Source: Streptomyces sp. Q6
Lineage (GTDB): Bacteria > Actinomycetota > Actinomycetes > Streptomycetales > Streptomycetaceae
Direction of reading: 5' to 3'
NCBI RefSeq assembly: GCF_036967205.1
Contig: NZ_CP146023.1
Location: forward strand, 310,001-374,000
Length of the DNA: 64,000 nucleotides
The first letter of the stretch is position 1, and each line of letters begins with the position of its first letter. Of the stretch, positions 8,252-16,263 are shown piece after piece. The notes under the pieces were generated by a model that did not search any database, was not told the DNA's origin, and saw only the letters and a program-made list of their open reading frames with translations. Position numbers and translations under genes: made by a program.

Positions 8252-8849
8252 ACACCGCCGACACCCTCACGCTGACCTGACCTCACACGCGGCAGCCAGA
8301 GCAAGCTGCATGCCAAGTGCCTGGTTCCGTGTGGCCCGCTCCGCTGGGATGGAAGGGAGCACAGGAGCGCTCTCCGCCGACGGTGGTCAAGGCGGGGAGA
8401 GGCCGGTCACCTTCGATGACCTGAAGCGAGCGGAGCACCTTGCGGCGGGGGTCGAGTGCCGCTTCGAAGCGCTGCGCACCGTCCACCGCTCCGTCGCCGA
8501 GTAGAGCGATGTGACCTGCCAGTACGTCAGGGGAGAGGGGAGTGTGTGCACTTCGGGATACTCCGGCGGGCTTAGCGGCGGAAACGCCGTGCAGCAGGAG
8601 CATGATGCTGCGGCGTGAACCAGCACTGCGCATCTGGTGCAGTGCCGTGACCTGCTGTCTTCTGCGGCGCCGCCGGAACAAGGCCGGGCACGAGGCACTG
8701 TCCAATTGATCCACTGCGCGGACTGCGCAGTCGCGGCAGTCTTGGGTTCACGAGGCCGCCGCTCCTGCTGCGCAGATCGCACTACCGTGATCGACAAGCC
8801 GTGCAGCAGGGAGTTGAGCGAGGCTGCTGTATTCGGGGGAGGACTCCGC
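8252..8849. other. Non-coding or decayed stretch
   Basis: About 600 bp with no reading frame that has both a sensible ribosome site and protein-like composition. Short frames exist on both strands (for example 8310-8504 plus and 8283-8714 minus), but I cannot support them. The last part probably holds the promoter of the DUF3846-like gene. Confidence 0.4.
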
Positions 8850-9285
8850 ATGACCACTGCACTGCGCATCGACACCGATCTCACCGCCACCGTGATCGAC
8901 CTGCCTGCGGATCAGGGTGCGGAGGTCGGGCAGATCCGGGCGGTCGTCGGGGAGCGGTCAACCAGGCCGTGTTCCACCCCAGGCTCTGCTGCACGCCTAC
9001 GACGTGGCTGTGAGCGAGCGGTCGTTGAACCTGGGGGCGTGGACGTTGGCGAGTGCATGGCGGGGTACGGCGCTCTACCCGTTGCACGGCACGATCGTGG
9101 TCACCGGCCGCGACGAGGATGGTGAGATGGCCGCGCTTGGTTCGGAGATTTTGCGGCAGGCGCAGTTGGTCCTGGCGATGGTTGCCGTGGCGGTGCAGCG
9201 GTGGCGGGAGCGGCCGCCGGTTGTGAACGAGGTGGCGGCGCAGGGACTTCTCGTCTGTGCCGTCCGCGAGCTTGCCGCGTCCTGA
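8850..9285 (+). pseudogene. DUF3846-like protein with two frameshifts
   Basis: Starts ATG at 8850 with GGGGAGG ten bases upstream: MTTALRIDTDLTATVIDLPA. The coherent protein jumps frame near 8950 (to GAVNQAVFHP) and again near 8985 (to LLHAYDVAVSERSLNLGAW), then runs to 9285 with LHGTIVVTGRDEDGEMAAL. The pattern of an N-terminal 'TVIDLP' strand, a central Leu/Ala helix and 'GTVVVTG...DGE' fits DUF3846 proteins, which are common on actinobacterial plasmids and phages. Each break equals one lost base. Sequencing error is the main alternative. Confidence 0.6.
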
Positions 9286-9297
9286 ACCCCGCCGCCA

Positions 9298-12200
9298 TCA
9301 GGACGCGTTGAGGAGTTCGTCGATCAGGGCCTGGGTTTTCCGGTCGATGTGCGCGGCGGGCAGGTGGCGGGTGGCGTCGTGCCAGTACGCGATCGCTTTG
9401 TGGAGGCCGTTGTGGTTGCCGGCCGCGGCCTCGGTACGCATCAGGTCGCGGTGCAGCCATTCGCAGTACGCGTCGACGCTCAAGCCGATCGTGCACGCTT
9501 CCCGGGCGCTGGGGAAGTCCTGGTGCGGGCCGTCGGTGAGGCGGTAGGAGGCGACGGTGTGCGCCACCGACGTGATCTTCGTTTGCATCGTGGTGCGCAG
9601 CCCGGTCATCCATGAGGCGGGATGCTCGCCCAGTGGCATGCCGTTGACCAGGCCGAGCGCCCGCTCGAGGTGGCGCAGGCCGTCTTCCTCGCGGGTGAGG
9701 CCGAGTGCGGCCAGGCGCTCGAAGTCATGCCAGTCGCAGCGCACGGTGCCGGCGAGCGCGTACGGGGCGGACTTGCCGTTGCGCTGGGGCACATACAGGG
9801 TGCCGTCGGGGTCGGTGCCCAGTTCGGTGCGCAGTTCACGAAAGCGGGTGCCAAGGGTCTTGGTAGACCAGGGTTCGCTCTCGCCGAGGTCTTCGCACAG
9901 CCGCTCCGCGCTACTGCCGGGCTTGAGGAGCAGGTGCGCGGCGAGCTCGGTGAGCCGGGGCGAGAGTGAGCCGGAGGGGACATGGTCCATCGTCACCGTG
10001 CCCAGCATCCGCAGCCGGGGCGCGGTGTTGCGGGCGCCGGCCTCGGCCAGAGCGAGGTCGTCGTCGTTCAGGGGCACCGGAGCGGGCCGCTCGGCTTTGC
10101 GCAGCGCGTGCACCGGCGGGATCAGGAAGCGCCGGCCCTCCGGTGCGCCCGCAGGTTCTTCCTTGACCGACGCGGCCTGGGGGACCGCGTGCAGCGGCAT
10201 CTGGGCGGGGTCGGTTCCGGCCTCCAAGAACGCCTGGAACACCACCGGTTGGCCCGAGTCCGCATCGCCCCCGGCGCTTGTCACGGTGGCGGGGGTCGTG
10301 TGGCTTGTGCGGTCGCCGTCCGGGGCGTCGCTGTTGTCCGGTGCCGGGTGTGGGGCTGGCCGCACGGAGGAGGTCTCAAGGGTGGGGTGGGGTGCGGTGA
10401 TCGGCTCGGGTGGCACGTGTTCCCATACTCCGGTCGCGTCCTGGGCGGGGCGGCGGGCGTGCCGAAAGGCGCGGGCCAGTTCGGTGAGTGTGGCGGCGTT
10501 CAGGCGTTGGAGCGTGAGGTCGGTGCCGAGCGCATCGACGCGCTGCGGATCGTGCGTCTCGGCGTCGATGATTTCGGCATCGGGAAAGACTGTGTCGGCG
10601 GTGGCGGGCAGGACCAGGATGCACGGGGTCAGGTGGCGGGCCTGTTCCAGGATCTGGGCGAACTGCCGACAGGTGTCGTCGTCGACGTCGCCCGCGCACA
10701 TGACCAGATACGGCGCGCCCCGGTCGTCGGGGTTCTGGTGGGCTTCCAAAACCCGTTCGGCGAGCTCGCTCGCAGCCAGGCGGGGATCGGGCAGGTACTG
10801 CACGCCGAGCGCCTGCAGGTCCGCGCCTAGGGAGCCCATCGCGCAGGTGATGACCTCAAGGTGGTCGGCGTGCTCGCCGATGGCCAGCTCGGTGGCGAGC
10901 GCGGCCATCACCTCTTGGCGGCTGGTGGGGGAGCCGTCGACGAGGAGGACCTCCCAGGCGGGCAGGTTCGCCAACAGCAGGTCCCCGCTGCGGGAGGCGC
11001 CGAGAGTGACCAGCGCCGGATACGGGGACGCCGCTTCGACGGCGAGGGCGGGCAGTTCGGTGCTGTCGGGCAGGTCCCACCAGCCCGCCTTGGCCGAGGT
11101 GAACGGCGCCCGGGGCGGTGCGGTGACGTCGTCGGGCAGGACCTGGACGCTGCCCACGGTGATCCGCCCGGCCCGCAGCGCCGGCAACTCGGCTCCCTCG
11201 GCCTCTGCGGCTGCGGCTGCGGCCAGAGCGTGCAGGGCGACGTGCAGACGGCGCACGCCCGCCGCGCCGTCGTGCGCGATCTCCTCCAACTCCTCCTCCA
11301 CCGCAGCAGGTTCACTCTCCGGCACGCTCTGCCCGGGGCGCCGCGCGCGCCACTGCCACAGCCGCCGGGCGGCGAGAGCGGCGGTCAGAGCCCCGGCCAG
11401 GACCGCGAACGCCTGCACCGCTCTCGCGAGCGACACGGGCGACGACGTTTCCCGCAGTGGCGCCGAGGCAGACGGCGCAGCGGTAGGGGAGGCGGTCTGC
11501 CCGGGTACGGACGCGGACGCGGAAGGCGTGGCCGACGGGACGCCGGCGGAGGGCAGCGGCCGCGCGGACCTGCTGGGAGAGGCGGCAGCGCCGCCTTCGC
11601 GGGTCGGCGAGGGGCGCGGGGAGCGTGCGGTCGACGACGGGGAGCCAGTGGCCGTGGAGGCGGACGGTGCCGGTGACGCTGTCTGCTGCCCACCACTCGC
11701 CGGACTGGACGGCTCGGCGTCGTGGCCGGAGCCCGGTTGGTCCCGGTCGTCGTCAAGATCGCCGGGGGTGCGCGGCGTCGCCGGCTTGTCCCGGTCGTGG
11801 GATGCGGCGGGGGGATCGTGCGGGGTGGCGGCGGCCGGGATGGTGACCTGCTGACCGGGATGGATCAGATCCGGGTCGGTGATCCGCGGCAGACCGGAGG
11901 GCTGCCGGCCGCGGCTGGCCTCGTACAGGCGCGGCCAGTTCGCGGCATCGCCCGTCTCTACCTGGGCGATCTCGCTAATGGTCTCGCCGCCGCGCACCGT
12001 GTGCGCGCCCACCGCCTGATGCTGCGCGCCGGTTTGTGGCTGCAGCTGCTCGCCGGTTGCCGGGTGGGGCAGGTCGATCCGGGCCATGTGCGGGGGAAGG
12101 TGCAGAATCCAGCCGGGCTGGATCGGCGCATTCGCGTGGAAGGTACGCCCGTCGGCCATGGTCTTGCCCTCGTTGGCGTGGGCGAGGTGCGTGTACGCCT

Positions 12201-12807
12201 CGCCGTCGCCGTAGAGGTGCTCCGCGATCGACCACAGGCTCTCCGCCGGCCGCGTATCGCGCACCGTGTAGGTGTCCCGCGCCGTACGCTCAGCGTCGGC
12301 CGGCGTGGCTGCCGGTGCCGTGTGCGGCGCCGACTGCTGTGTCTGCCCGGGGCGTTGGGCGGCACTCGCCGTCGTGGTCGGGGCGCCCGGGGCGGCTTGG
12401 GCGGAGGGCGCGGCCGCGGCCAGCGCGGTGCCGGTCGGGGCGAGGACGAGGAGCGCACCGACCAGGGAGGCGGCCGCGCGCTGGCTGATCTGGAGCCCGG
12501 GAAGGCGGGGAGTCGTCCTCCCGCGCAGCTGCGCGGGGATCTCCAGCAGCACGGAGAGCAGGAAGGCGGCCCAGGCCGCCCAGCCGATGATGCAGACGAT
12601 CAGTACGGCGGCGCTGATGTCCTGCCGGGTGAAGACGTGTTGCAATGCGTCGAGACCGTCCGGGGCGACGCTGCGGGTGGCCTGCCACAACACGTACGGC
12701 ACGAGGAGCACCAGCACCGCGAGCACCGCGAGGGCGCCCAGGGCCCGCGCCAGTCGGCCGACGGTCGGGCGCCGCCTCGGGGCGCGGGGAGCGGGGGAGC
12801 GGGTCAT
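9298..12807 (-). CDS. Membrane-anchored LysM and BTAD-domain protein of the Tad locus
   Basis: 1169 residues. Three hydrophobic segments at about 21-43, 67-90 and 112-130; two LysM-like modules at about 178-236 (YTVRDTRPAESLWSIAEHLY) and 268-325 (HTVRGGETISEIAQVETGD); a long Ser/Thr/Pro/Ala linker; another helix at about 460-485; and a C-terminal bacterial transcriptional activator (BTAD/TPR-like) region at about 930-1169. Proteins of this design sit at the ends of Streptomyces Tad clusters; the role is unproven and may be wall anchoring or sensing of pilus assembly. Its ATG overlaps the stop of the TadG-like gene by 4 bp, so it is the last gene of the operon. Confidence 0.85.
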   Translation of the reverse strand: MTRSPAPRAPRRRPTVGRLARALGALAVLAVLVLLVPYVLWQATRSVAPDGLDALQHVFTRQDISAAVLIVCIIGWAAWAAFLLSVLLEIPAQLRGRTTPRLPGLQISQRAAASLVGALLVLAPTGTALAAAAPSAQAAPGAPTTTASAAQRPGQTQQSAPHTAPAATPADAERTARDTYTVRDTRPAESLWSIAEHLYGDGEAYTHLAHANEGKTMADGRTFHANAPIQPGWILHLPPHMARIDLPHPATGEQLQPQTGAQHQAVGAHTVRGGETISEIAQVETGDAANWPRLYEASRGRQPSGLPRITDPDLIHPGQQVTIPAAATPHDPPAASHDRDKPATPRTPGDLDDDRDQPGSGHDAEPSSPASGGQQTASPAPSASTATGSPSSTARSPRPSPTREGGAAASPSRSARPLPSAGVPSATPSASASVPGQTASPTAAPSASAPLRETSSPVSLARAVQAFAVLAGALTAALAARRLWQWRARRPGQSVPESEPAAVEEELEEIAHDGAAGVRRLHVALHALAAAAAAEAEGAELPALRAGRITVGSVQVLPDDVTAPPRAPFTSAKAGWWDLPDSTELPALAVEAASPYPALVTLGASRSGDLLLANLPAWEVLLVDGSPTSRQEVMAALATELAIGEHADHLEVITCAMGSLGADLQALGVQYLPDPRLAASELAERVLEAHQNPDDRGAPYLVMCAGDVDDDTCRQFAQILEQARHLTPCILVLPATADTVFPDAEIIDAETHDPQRVDALGTDLTLQRLNAATLTELARAFRHARRPAQDATGVWEHVPPEPITAPHPTLETSSVRPAPHPAPDNSDAPDGDRTSHTTPATVTSAGGDADSGQPVVFQAFLEAGTDPAQMPLHAVPQAASVKEEPAGAPEGRRFLIPPVHALRKAERPAPVPLNDDDLALAEAGARNTAPRLRMLGTVTMDHVPSGSLSPRLTELAAHLLLKPGSSAERLCEDLGESEPWSTKTLGTRFRELRTELGTDPDGTLYVPQRNGKSAPYALAGTVRCDWHDFERLAALGLTREEDGLRHLERALGLVNGMPLGEHPASWMTGLRTTMQTKITSVAHTVASYRLTDGPHQDFPSAREACTIGLSVDAYCEWLHRDLMRTEAAAGNHNGLHKAIAYWHDATRHLPAAHIDRKTQALIDELLNAS

Positions 12808-13298
12808 CGAATCTCGCCGTCCTCTGGGTGCGTGGTGCCGAACAACAGCCGGGCGCTGCTGGAGACCTGGTGGTGGAACGTGTGGGGCCAGAACTTGGCG
12901 TGGTAGCTGCCCGTCACGGTCACGGTGATACGGCGTCCGCCGTCCGTGATGCGGACGGTGCCCTGGGCGTCGGTCCGCGCCAGATAGCCGTTGGCGGCCG
13001 CCGTCGCCGCCACCGGATCGACCTTGACGCCGTGGGCGGGGATGAGTGAGTTCAGGTCGACGGCTTGCTGCGCGGCGCGGGCGGCCTCGATCGCTACCGC
13101 ATCGGCGTTCTCACGCGAGCGCAGACTGCCGAACGCATCCACTGTCAACAGCCCGGAGACCAGGATGAGCGGCCCGGTGATGATGGCGATGAGCAGGCTG
13201 ATCCCGCCCCGGTCGTCCCACGGCAACGTCCGCAGACGACGGGCGAGTCGGCTGCGAAGACGCGACATCGCGTGTGTGAGATGTGGGAGGTGGTTCAC
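12804..13298 (-). CDS. TadG-like pilus assembly protein
   Basis: 164 residues. A short basic N-terminus ending DDRGGISLLIAIITGPLIL is followed by one hydrophobic segment and an extracytoplasmic domain, the usual plan of TadE/TadG pseudopilins. A helix with ENADAVAIEAARAAQQAVD follows, typical of TadG-type 'putative Flp pilus assembly' proteins. It overlaps both neighbours by 4 bp (GTGA at 13295, ATGA at 12804). Probably a minor pilin or assembly factor processed by the A24 peptidase. Confidence 0.8.
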   Translation of the reverse strand: MNHLPHLTHAMSRLRSRLARRLRTLPWDDRGGISLLIAIITGPLILVSGLLTVDAFGSLRSRENADAVAIEAARAAQQAVDLNSLIPAHGVKVDPVAATAAANGYLARTDAQGTVRITDGGRRITVTVTGSYHAKFWPHTFHHQVSSSARLLFGTTHPEDGEIR

Positions 13299-13765
13299 GT
13301 GCGGCTCCGGAACGCGTCGACAACGGACGTGAACGTACTGGTCACGGTACGGACGCCAGGGCCCCCGCCGCCGAACAGCATCAGATCACCGACCGGGACC
13401 CGGCACTCCACGGTCACGGTGACCGCCGACACCGTGCCGACCGGCACCGCCAGCCCCGCGGTGTCGGCGCGCACTGCCACGCTGGTGCAGGCCTGCTGCT
13501 CGCCCGACAGGGCCTGCCGCGCGGCGCGTTGGGCCGCGTCCTGACCTTGTCCGGGGGTGCGCTCCAGGGACGCGGCCCGGGCGGCGGCCTCGGCGGCCGC
13601 GTCGGTCTTCTGTCCGGCCAGCGACAGGCGGGCACCTGCGACGAACAGCAGCACCAGCATGATCAGGACCGGGACGGTGATCGCCGCTTCGATCGCCGTG
13701 TTCCCCCGCTCGTCCCGCGATCTGGCGCGAAGGCGTGGGATAACGCCCCTGCCGAACGAGGTCAC
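13295..13765 (-). CDS. TadE-like minor pilin
   Basis: 156 residues. The segment SRDERGNTAIEAAITVPVLI gives the typical TadE motif: a charged stretch, a Gly before the cleavage point, then Thr/Ala/Ile-Glu-Ala and about 20 hydrophobic residues. A helix rich in AAAEAAARAAS follows, then a beta-rich part. Glu at position +5 of the mature chain is conserved in type IV pilins. It is the second of three TadE/G genes and overlaps both neighbours by 4 bp. Confidence 0.85.
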   Translation of the reverse strand: MTSFGRGVIPRLRARSRDERGNTAIEAAITVPVLIMLVLLFVAGARLSLAGQKTDAAAEAAARAASLERTPGQGQDAAQRAARQALSGEQQACTSVAVRADTAGLAVPVGTVSAVTVTVECRVPVGDLMLFGGGGPGVRTVTSTFTSVVDAFRSRT

Positions 13766-14154
13766 TTGGCCCCCTGAACGGTGAACCGCTCGATGGGACC
13801 GGTGACCGTGGCATTCACCGTCAGATGGAAGCCAGGCAACATGGTCAGGGCCCGCCCGCTGACATGTACACGCATCGTCTGGTTACTGCTGCCGGCGGTG
13901 CTGATGGCGGAGTCGCGCAGCACGTTGCCCGCCAGATCATCCAGCGCTTGTTGGGCGCGCGCCTGCCCGTCGGCCGGAGATGCGTCGTAGGTGCGGCCGG
14001 CCATCACCCCGGAACGGGCCGCGGTGTAGGCGATGTTGCGGGCGTAGGCCCACAGCACGCCCTGGATCAGCAGAAAGCAGATGAGGATCACGGCCGGGAA
14101 GATGATGGCGGCCTGGATGGGGGACGATCCCCTGTCGTCCCGCAGGTTTCTCAT
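13762..14154 (-). CDS. TadE-like minor pilin
   Basis: 130 residues from the ATG at 14154 (earlier in-frame starts would overlap the upstream gene). The N-terminus MRNLRDDRGSSPIQAAIIFP carries a processing-like Gly-Ser site and a hydrophobic helix FPAVILICFLLIQGVLWAYA, then a helix with ARSGVMAGRTYDAS. Gln replaces the usual +5 Glu. It lies 11 bp after the small pilin-like gene and overlaps the next gene by 4 bp, so it belongs to the tad operon. Confidence 0.8.
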   Translation of the reverse strand: MRNLRDDRGSSPIQAAIIFPAVILICFLLIQGVLWAYARNIAYTAARSGVMAGRTYDASPADGQARAQQALDDLAGNVLRDSAISTAGSSNQTMRVHVSGRALTMLPGFHLTVNATVTGPIERFTVQGAK

Positions 14155-14165
14155 CAGTCGCCGGC

Positions 14166-14405
14166 TCAGTCTCCGAGGTCGACGTTGTCGACCTTCGTGG
14201 ACGCCCGGTTGCCGAGCGCGACCAGCGCCGCCACGATCGTGATCGCGATCCCGATCCCGGCCACCCACAAGATGACGGTCACGATCGGGTTGTCGCCCCG
14301 CTCGCCTTCCTCGCGGATCTGGCGGCGGGCCTCGCTCAGGCGGCGCGAGAGCGCGGCGGGGAAGTGGGCGAGGCGCATGCTCGCCTTCAAGAACACGTCG
14401 GACAT
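14166..14405 (-). CDS. Small single-helix protein, candidate Flp-type pilin
   Basis: 79 residues: a positively charged N-terminal helix of about 40 residues, then EEGERGDNPIVTVILWVAG, one long hydrophobic segment and a short tail ASTKVDNVDLGD. The position between tadC and the tadE genes is where flp pilin genes often lie. The charged-Gly-Asp-then-hydrophobic layout resembles a prepilin site, though it lacks the usual Glu-Tyr pair, so it could instead be another membrane component. I choose the ATG at 14405 because upstream codons run through tadC. Confidence 0.65.
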   Translation of the reverse strand: MSDVFLKASMRLAHFPAALSRRLSEARRQIREEGERGDNPIVTVILWVAGIGIAITIVAALVALGNRASTKVDNVDLGD

Positions 14406-14425
14406 GGTGCTCTCCAGACTCGGAT

Positions 14426-15328
14426 TCAGGTCGACAGGTTGAACGCGTTGATCAGGGCGGGAAAGGCCATCGCGGCCAGCACCAGGACGCACATCACCCC
14501 GATCGGGCCGTGCATCTTCTCGGTGTCGGCATTCGCCCCGGCCGCTTCCGCGGAGAGCTGCTCGCTGCGCAGGCTCTGCGCGCGGTGGCGCACCGGTTCG
14601 TAGACGGAGGCGCCTTCCTCGGAGGACATCCGGGCGAAGTCGGCAATGTCGGCGAGCACGCCGAGTTCGAGGCGGGAGCCCAGGTGGCGCAGGGCTTCCC
14701 ACTGGGCGGTGCGCTCGACGCGGGAGGCCATCAGGGCGTCCTGCAGGCGCAGGAACACCCAGCCGCGGCCCGCGAACGCGGCCTGTTCCAGAGCGGCTTC
14801 GATGGCGATGCCGGCCGCCAGGCGCAGCGCGACCAGCTCGAGGTAGACGGCGATGCCGTGGGCGGCCTCGGCGCGCGCCTTGCCCGCGTCCCGGCGCAGC
14901 ATCAGGTCGGGGACGAACCAGCACACCACGGCGAGGATCAGGCCGACGACCGCAGGCGCGTACAGCGGCACACTGATGCCCAGCAGCACCCAGGCGGCCA
15001 CGAACACCGACGGAGCGAACAGGCCCACCACCACCAGCACCGTCTTGTTGAACAAGAACTCCTCGGCGCTGTGGCCCAGCAGGTCCAGGTCGCGCCGCGG
15101 CAATGTGAGCGGAACCTTGCGCAGCAGCCACTGCCCGAGCTGGGCCTGCGCCCGCACCTGCACGGTGGAGGCGGGCTGCACGGCCGCCTGCGGCGGGGCC
15201 GGGGGAGGGTTGAGGCGGGCGAGCGCCGGGCCCAACTTGGGTGCGGCCGGCAGCAGTTCATTGACCAATAGGGCCAGTCCGCCACCGCCGAGCGCGGCAG
15301 AGACGATCACGATGCCGAGTGCGTTCAT
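14426..15328 (-). CDS. TadC-like inner membrane platform protein (T2SS F domain)
   Basis: 300 residues from the ATG at 15328, which overlaps the TadB stop as ATGA. Membrane segments lie near residues 5-25, 95-130 and the C-terminus. The T2SSF region is seen in HGIAVYLELVALRLAAGIAI followed by EAALEQAA. With TadB it forms the membrane platform that transmits ATPase work to pilin assembly. The N-terminus has a Pro-rich loop. Complete and in the expected order. Confidence 0.9.
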   Translation of the reverse strand: MNALGIVIVSAALGGGGLALLVNELLPAAPKLGPALARLNPPPAPPQAAVQPASTVQVRAQAQLGQWLLRKVPLTLPRRDLDLLGHSAEEFLFNKTVLVVVGLFAPSVFVAAWVLLGISVPLYAPAVVGLILAVVCWFVPDLMLRRDAGKARAEAAHGIAVYLELVALRLAAGIAIEAALEQAAFAGRGWVFLRLQDALMASRVERTAQWEALRHLGSRLELGVLADIADFARMSSEEGASVYEPVRHRAQSLRSEQLSAEAAGANADTEKMHGPIGVMCVLVLAAMAFPALINAFNLST

Positions 15329-16263
15329 GAGGTCCCCCACACCGGCTCTGCCGCAGCGAACCCGTCCTCGTCACTCTCGGGACGGGACGCCACCCGCACA
15401 GGGCTCTTACGGTCGGGCACCAGGACCCGGGCACTGCGCCCGCGGGTGGCGTAGCTGCGGCCCCACACCAGGGTGGCGACGAAGCCGCCGGTGAGCAGGG
15501 CGAGGACGAGCTGGCCCAGGGCTCCGGCGTAGACGCCGGTGTAGGAGGGGACGGTGAAGCCGAGGCCGACCAGCACCAGGGCGACGATGGTCAGCCCCCG
15601 CACCGTCGTGCGCACGCTCTGCCGCTTGGCCTCGATATCGCGGCGCATCTTGACCTCCTCGCGCACCGAGGCCGCCAGGTCCTCCATGGCCTGGGCCAGG
15701 CCCGGGCCCGGATCCTGCGCCGCCATGATCAGCGCAGCGCACACCTTGTCGCCGGTCACGTCGTCCAGCGCGCGGGCGAAGTCGGCGAGCGCCTCGTGCG
15801 CCGGCCACCCGGCCTGGATCTTGTCGGACAGATCGGTGACCTCGCCCGCGAGCGCCAGCGGGGCGTGCTTGCGGGAGGCGATCAGACAGCGCTCCAGGGC
15901 ATTGCCCAACCGCACCATCTCCGACAGGCGCTGCGCCCAGTCGGCCAGCGCCTCGCGCCGGGCGATCTGCGTCTTGTTCACCGCCTGCCCGGACAGCAGC
16001 CACGGCCCGCCGACGATCACCGAGGCGACGATCACCCCGGCCATCACCACCCCGGTCAGCAGCCACACCACCAGCAGGGCCACGCCCGCGACGGCGAGGA
16101 GCACGCGGCGCTGCGCGGCGAACTGGCGGGCCATCGTGCCGCGTTCGCCGCGCCAGGGCAGCGGCTTCTTCGGCTCGGTGGTCCCCACCAGCCCCGCCAC
16201 CGCCAGTACGACGCCGATCCCGCCCAGGGCGCCGGTGACGATCCACCACACGGACGTGATCAT
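15325..16263 (-). CDS. TadB-like inner membrane platform protein
   Basis: 312 residues. ATG at 16263 overlaps the TadA stop (ATGA). Two membrane segments near the start (WWIVTGALGGIGVVLAVAGL and VLLAVAGVALLVVWLLTGVV), a cytosolic T2SSF domain with EMVRLGNALERCLIASRKHA and GPGLAQAMEDLAASVREEV, and two C-terminal helices. The typical TadB partner of TadC. A tail of about 40 residues past the last helix is charged. Confidence 0.9.
   Translation of the reverse strand: MITSVWWIVTGALGGIGVVLAVAGLVGTTEPKKPLPWRGERGTMARQFAAQRRVLLAVAGVALLVVWLLTGVVMAGVIVASVIVGGPWLLSGQAVNKTQIARREALADWAQRLSEMVRLGNALERCLIASRKHAPLALAGEVTDLSDKIQAGWPAHEALADFARALDDVTGDKVCAALIMAAQDPGPGLAQAMEDLAASVREEVKMRRDIEAKRQSVRTTVRGLTIVALVLVGLGFTVPSYTGVYAGALGQLVLALLTGGFVATLVWGRSYATRGRSARVLVPDRKSPVRVASRPESDEDGFAAAEPVWGTS

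Noticed and set aside
8283-8714. Minus-strand 143-residue frame
   Set aside because: Arg-rich and Ser-rich composition, no ribosome site, and no family-like pattern.
11722-12906. Long plus-strand frames opposite the LysM-BTAD gene
   Set aside because: Shadow frames of a very GC-rich gene; rich in Arg, Gly and Ala without motifs.
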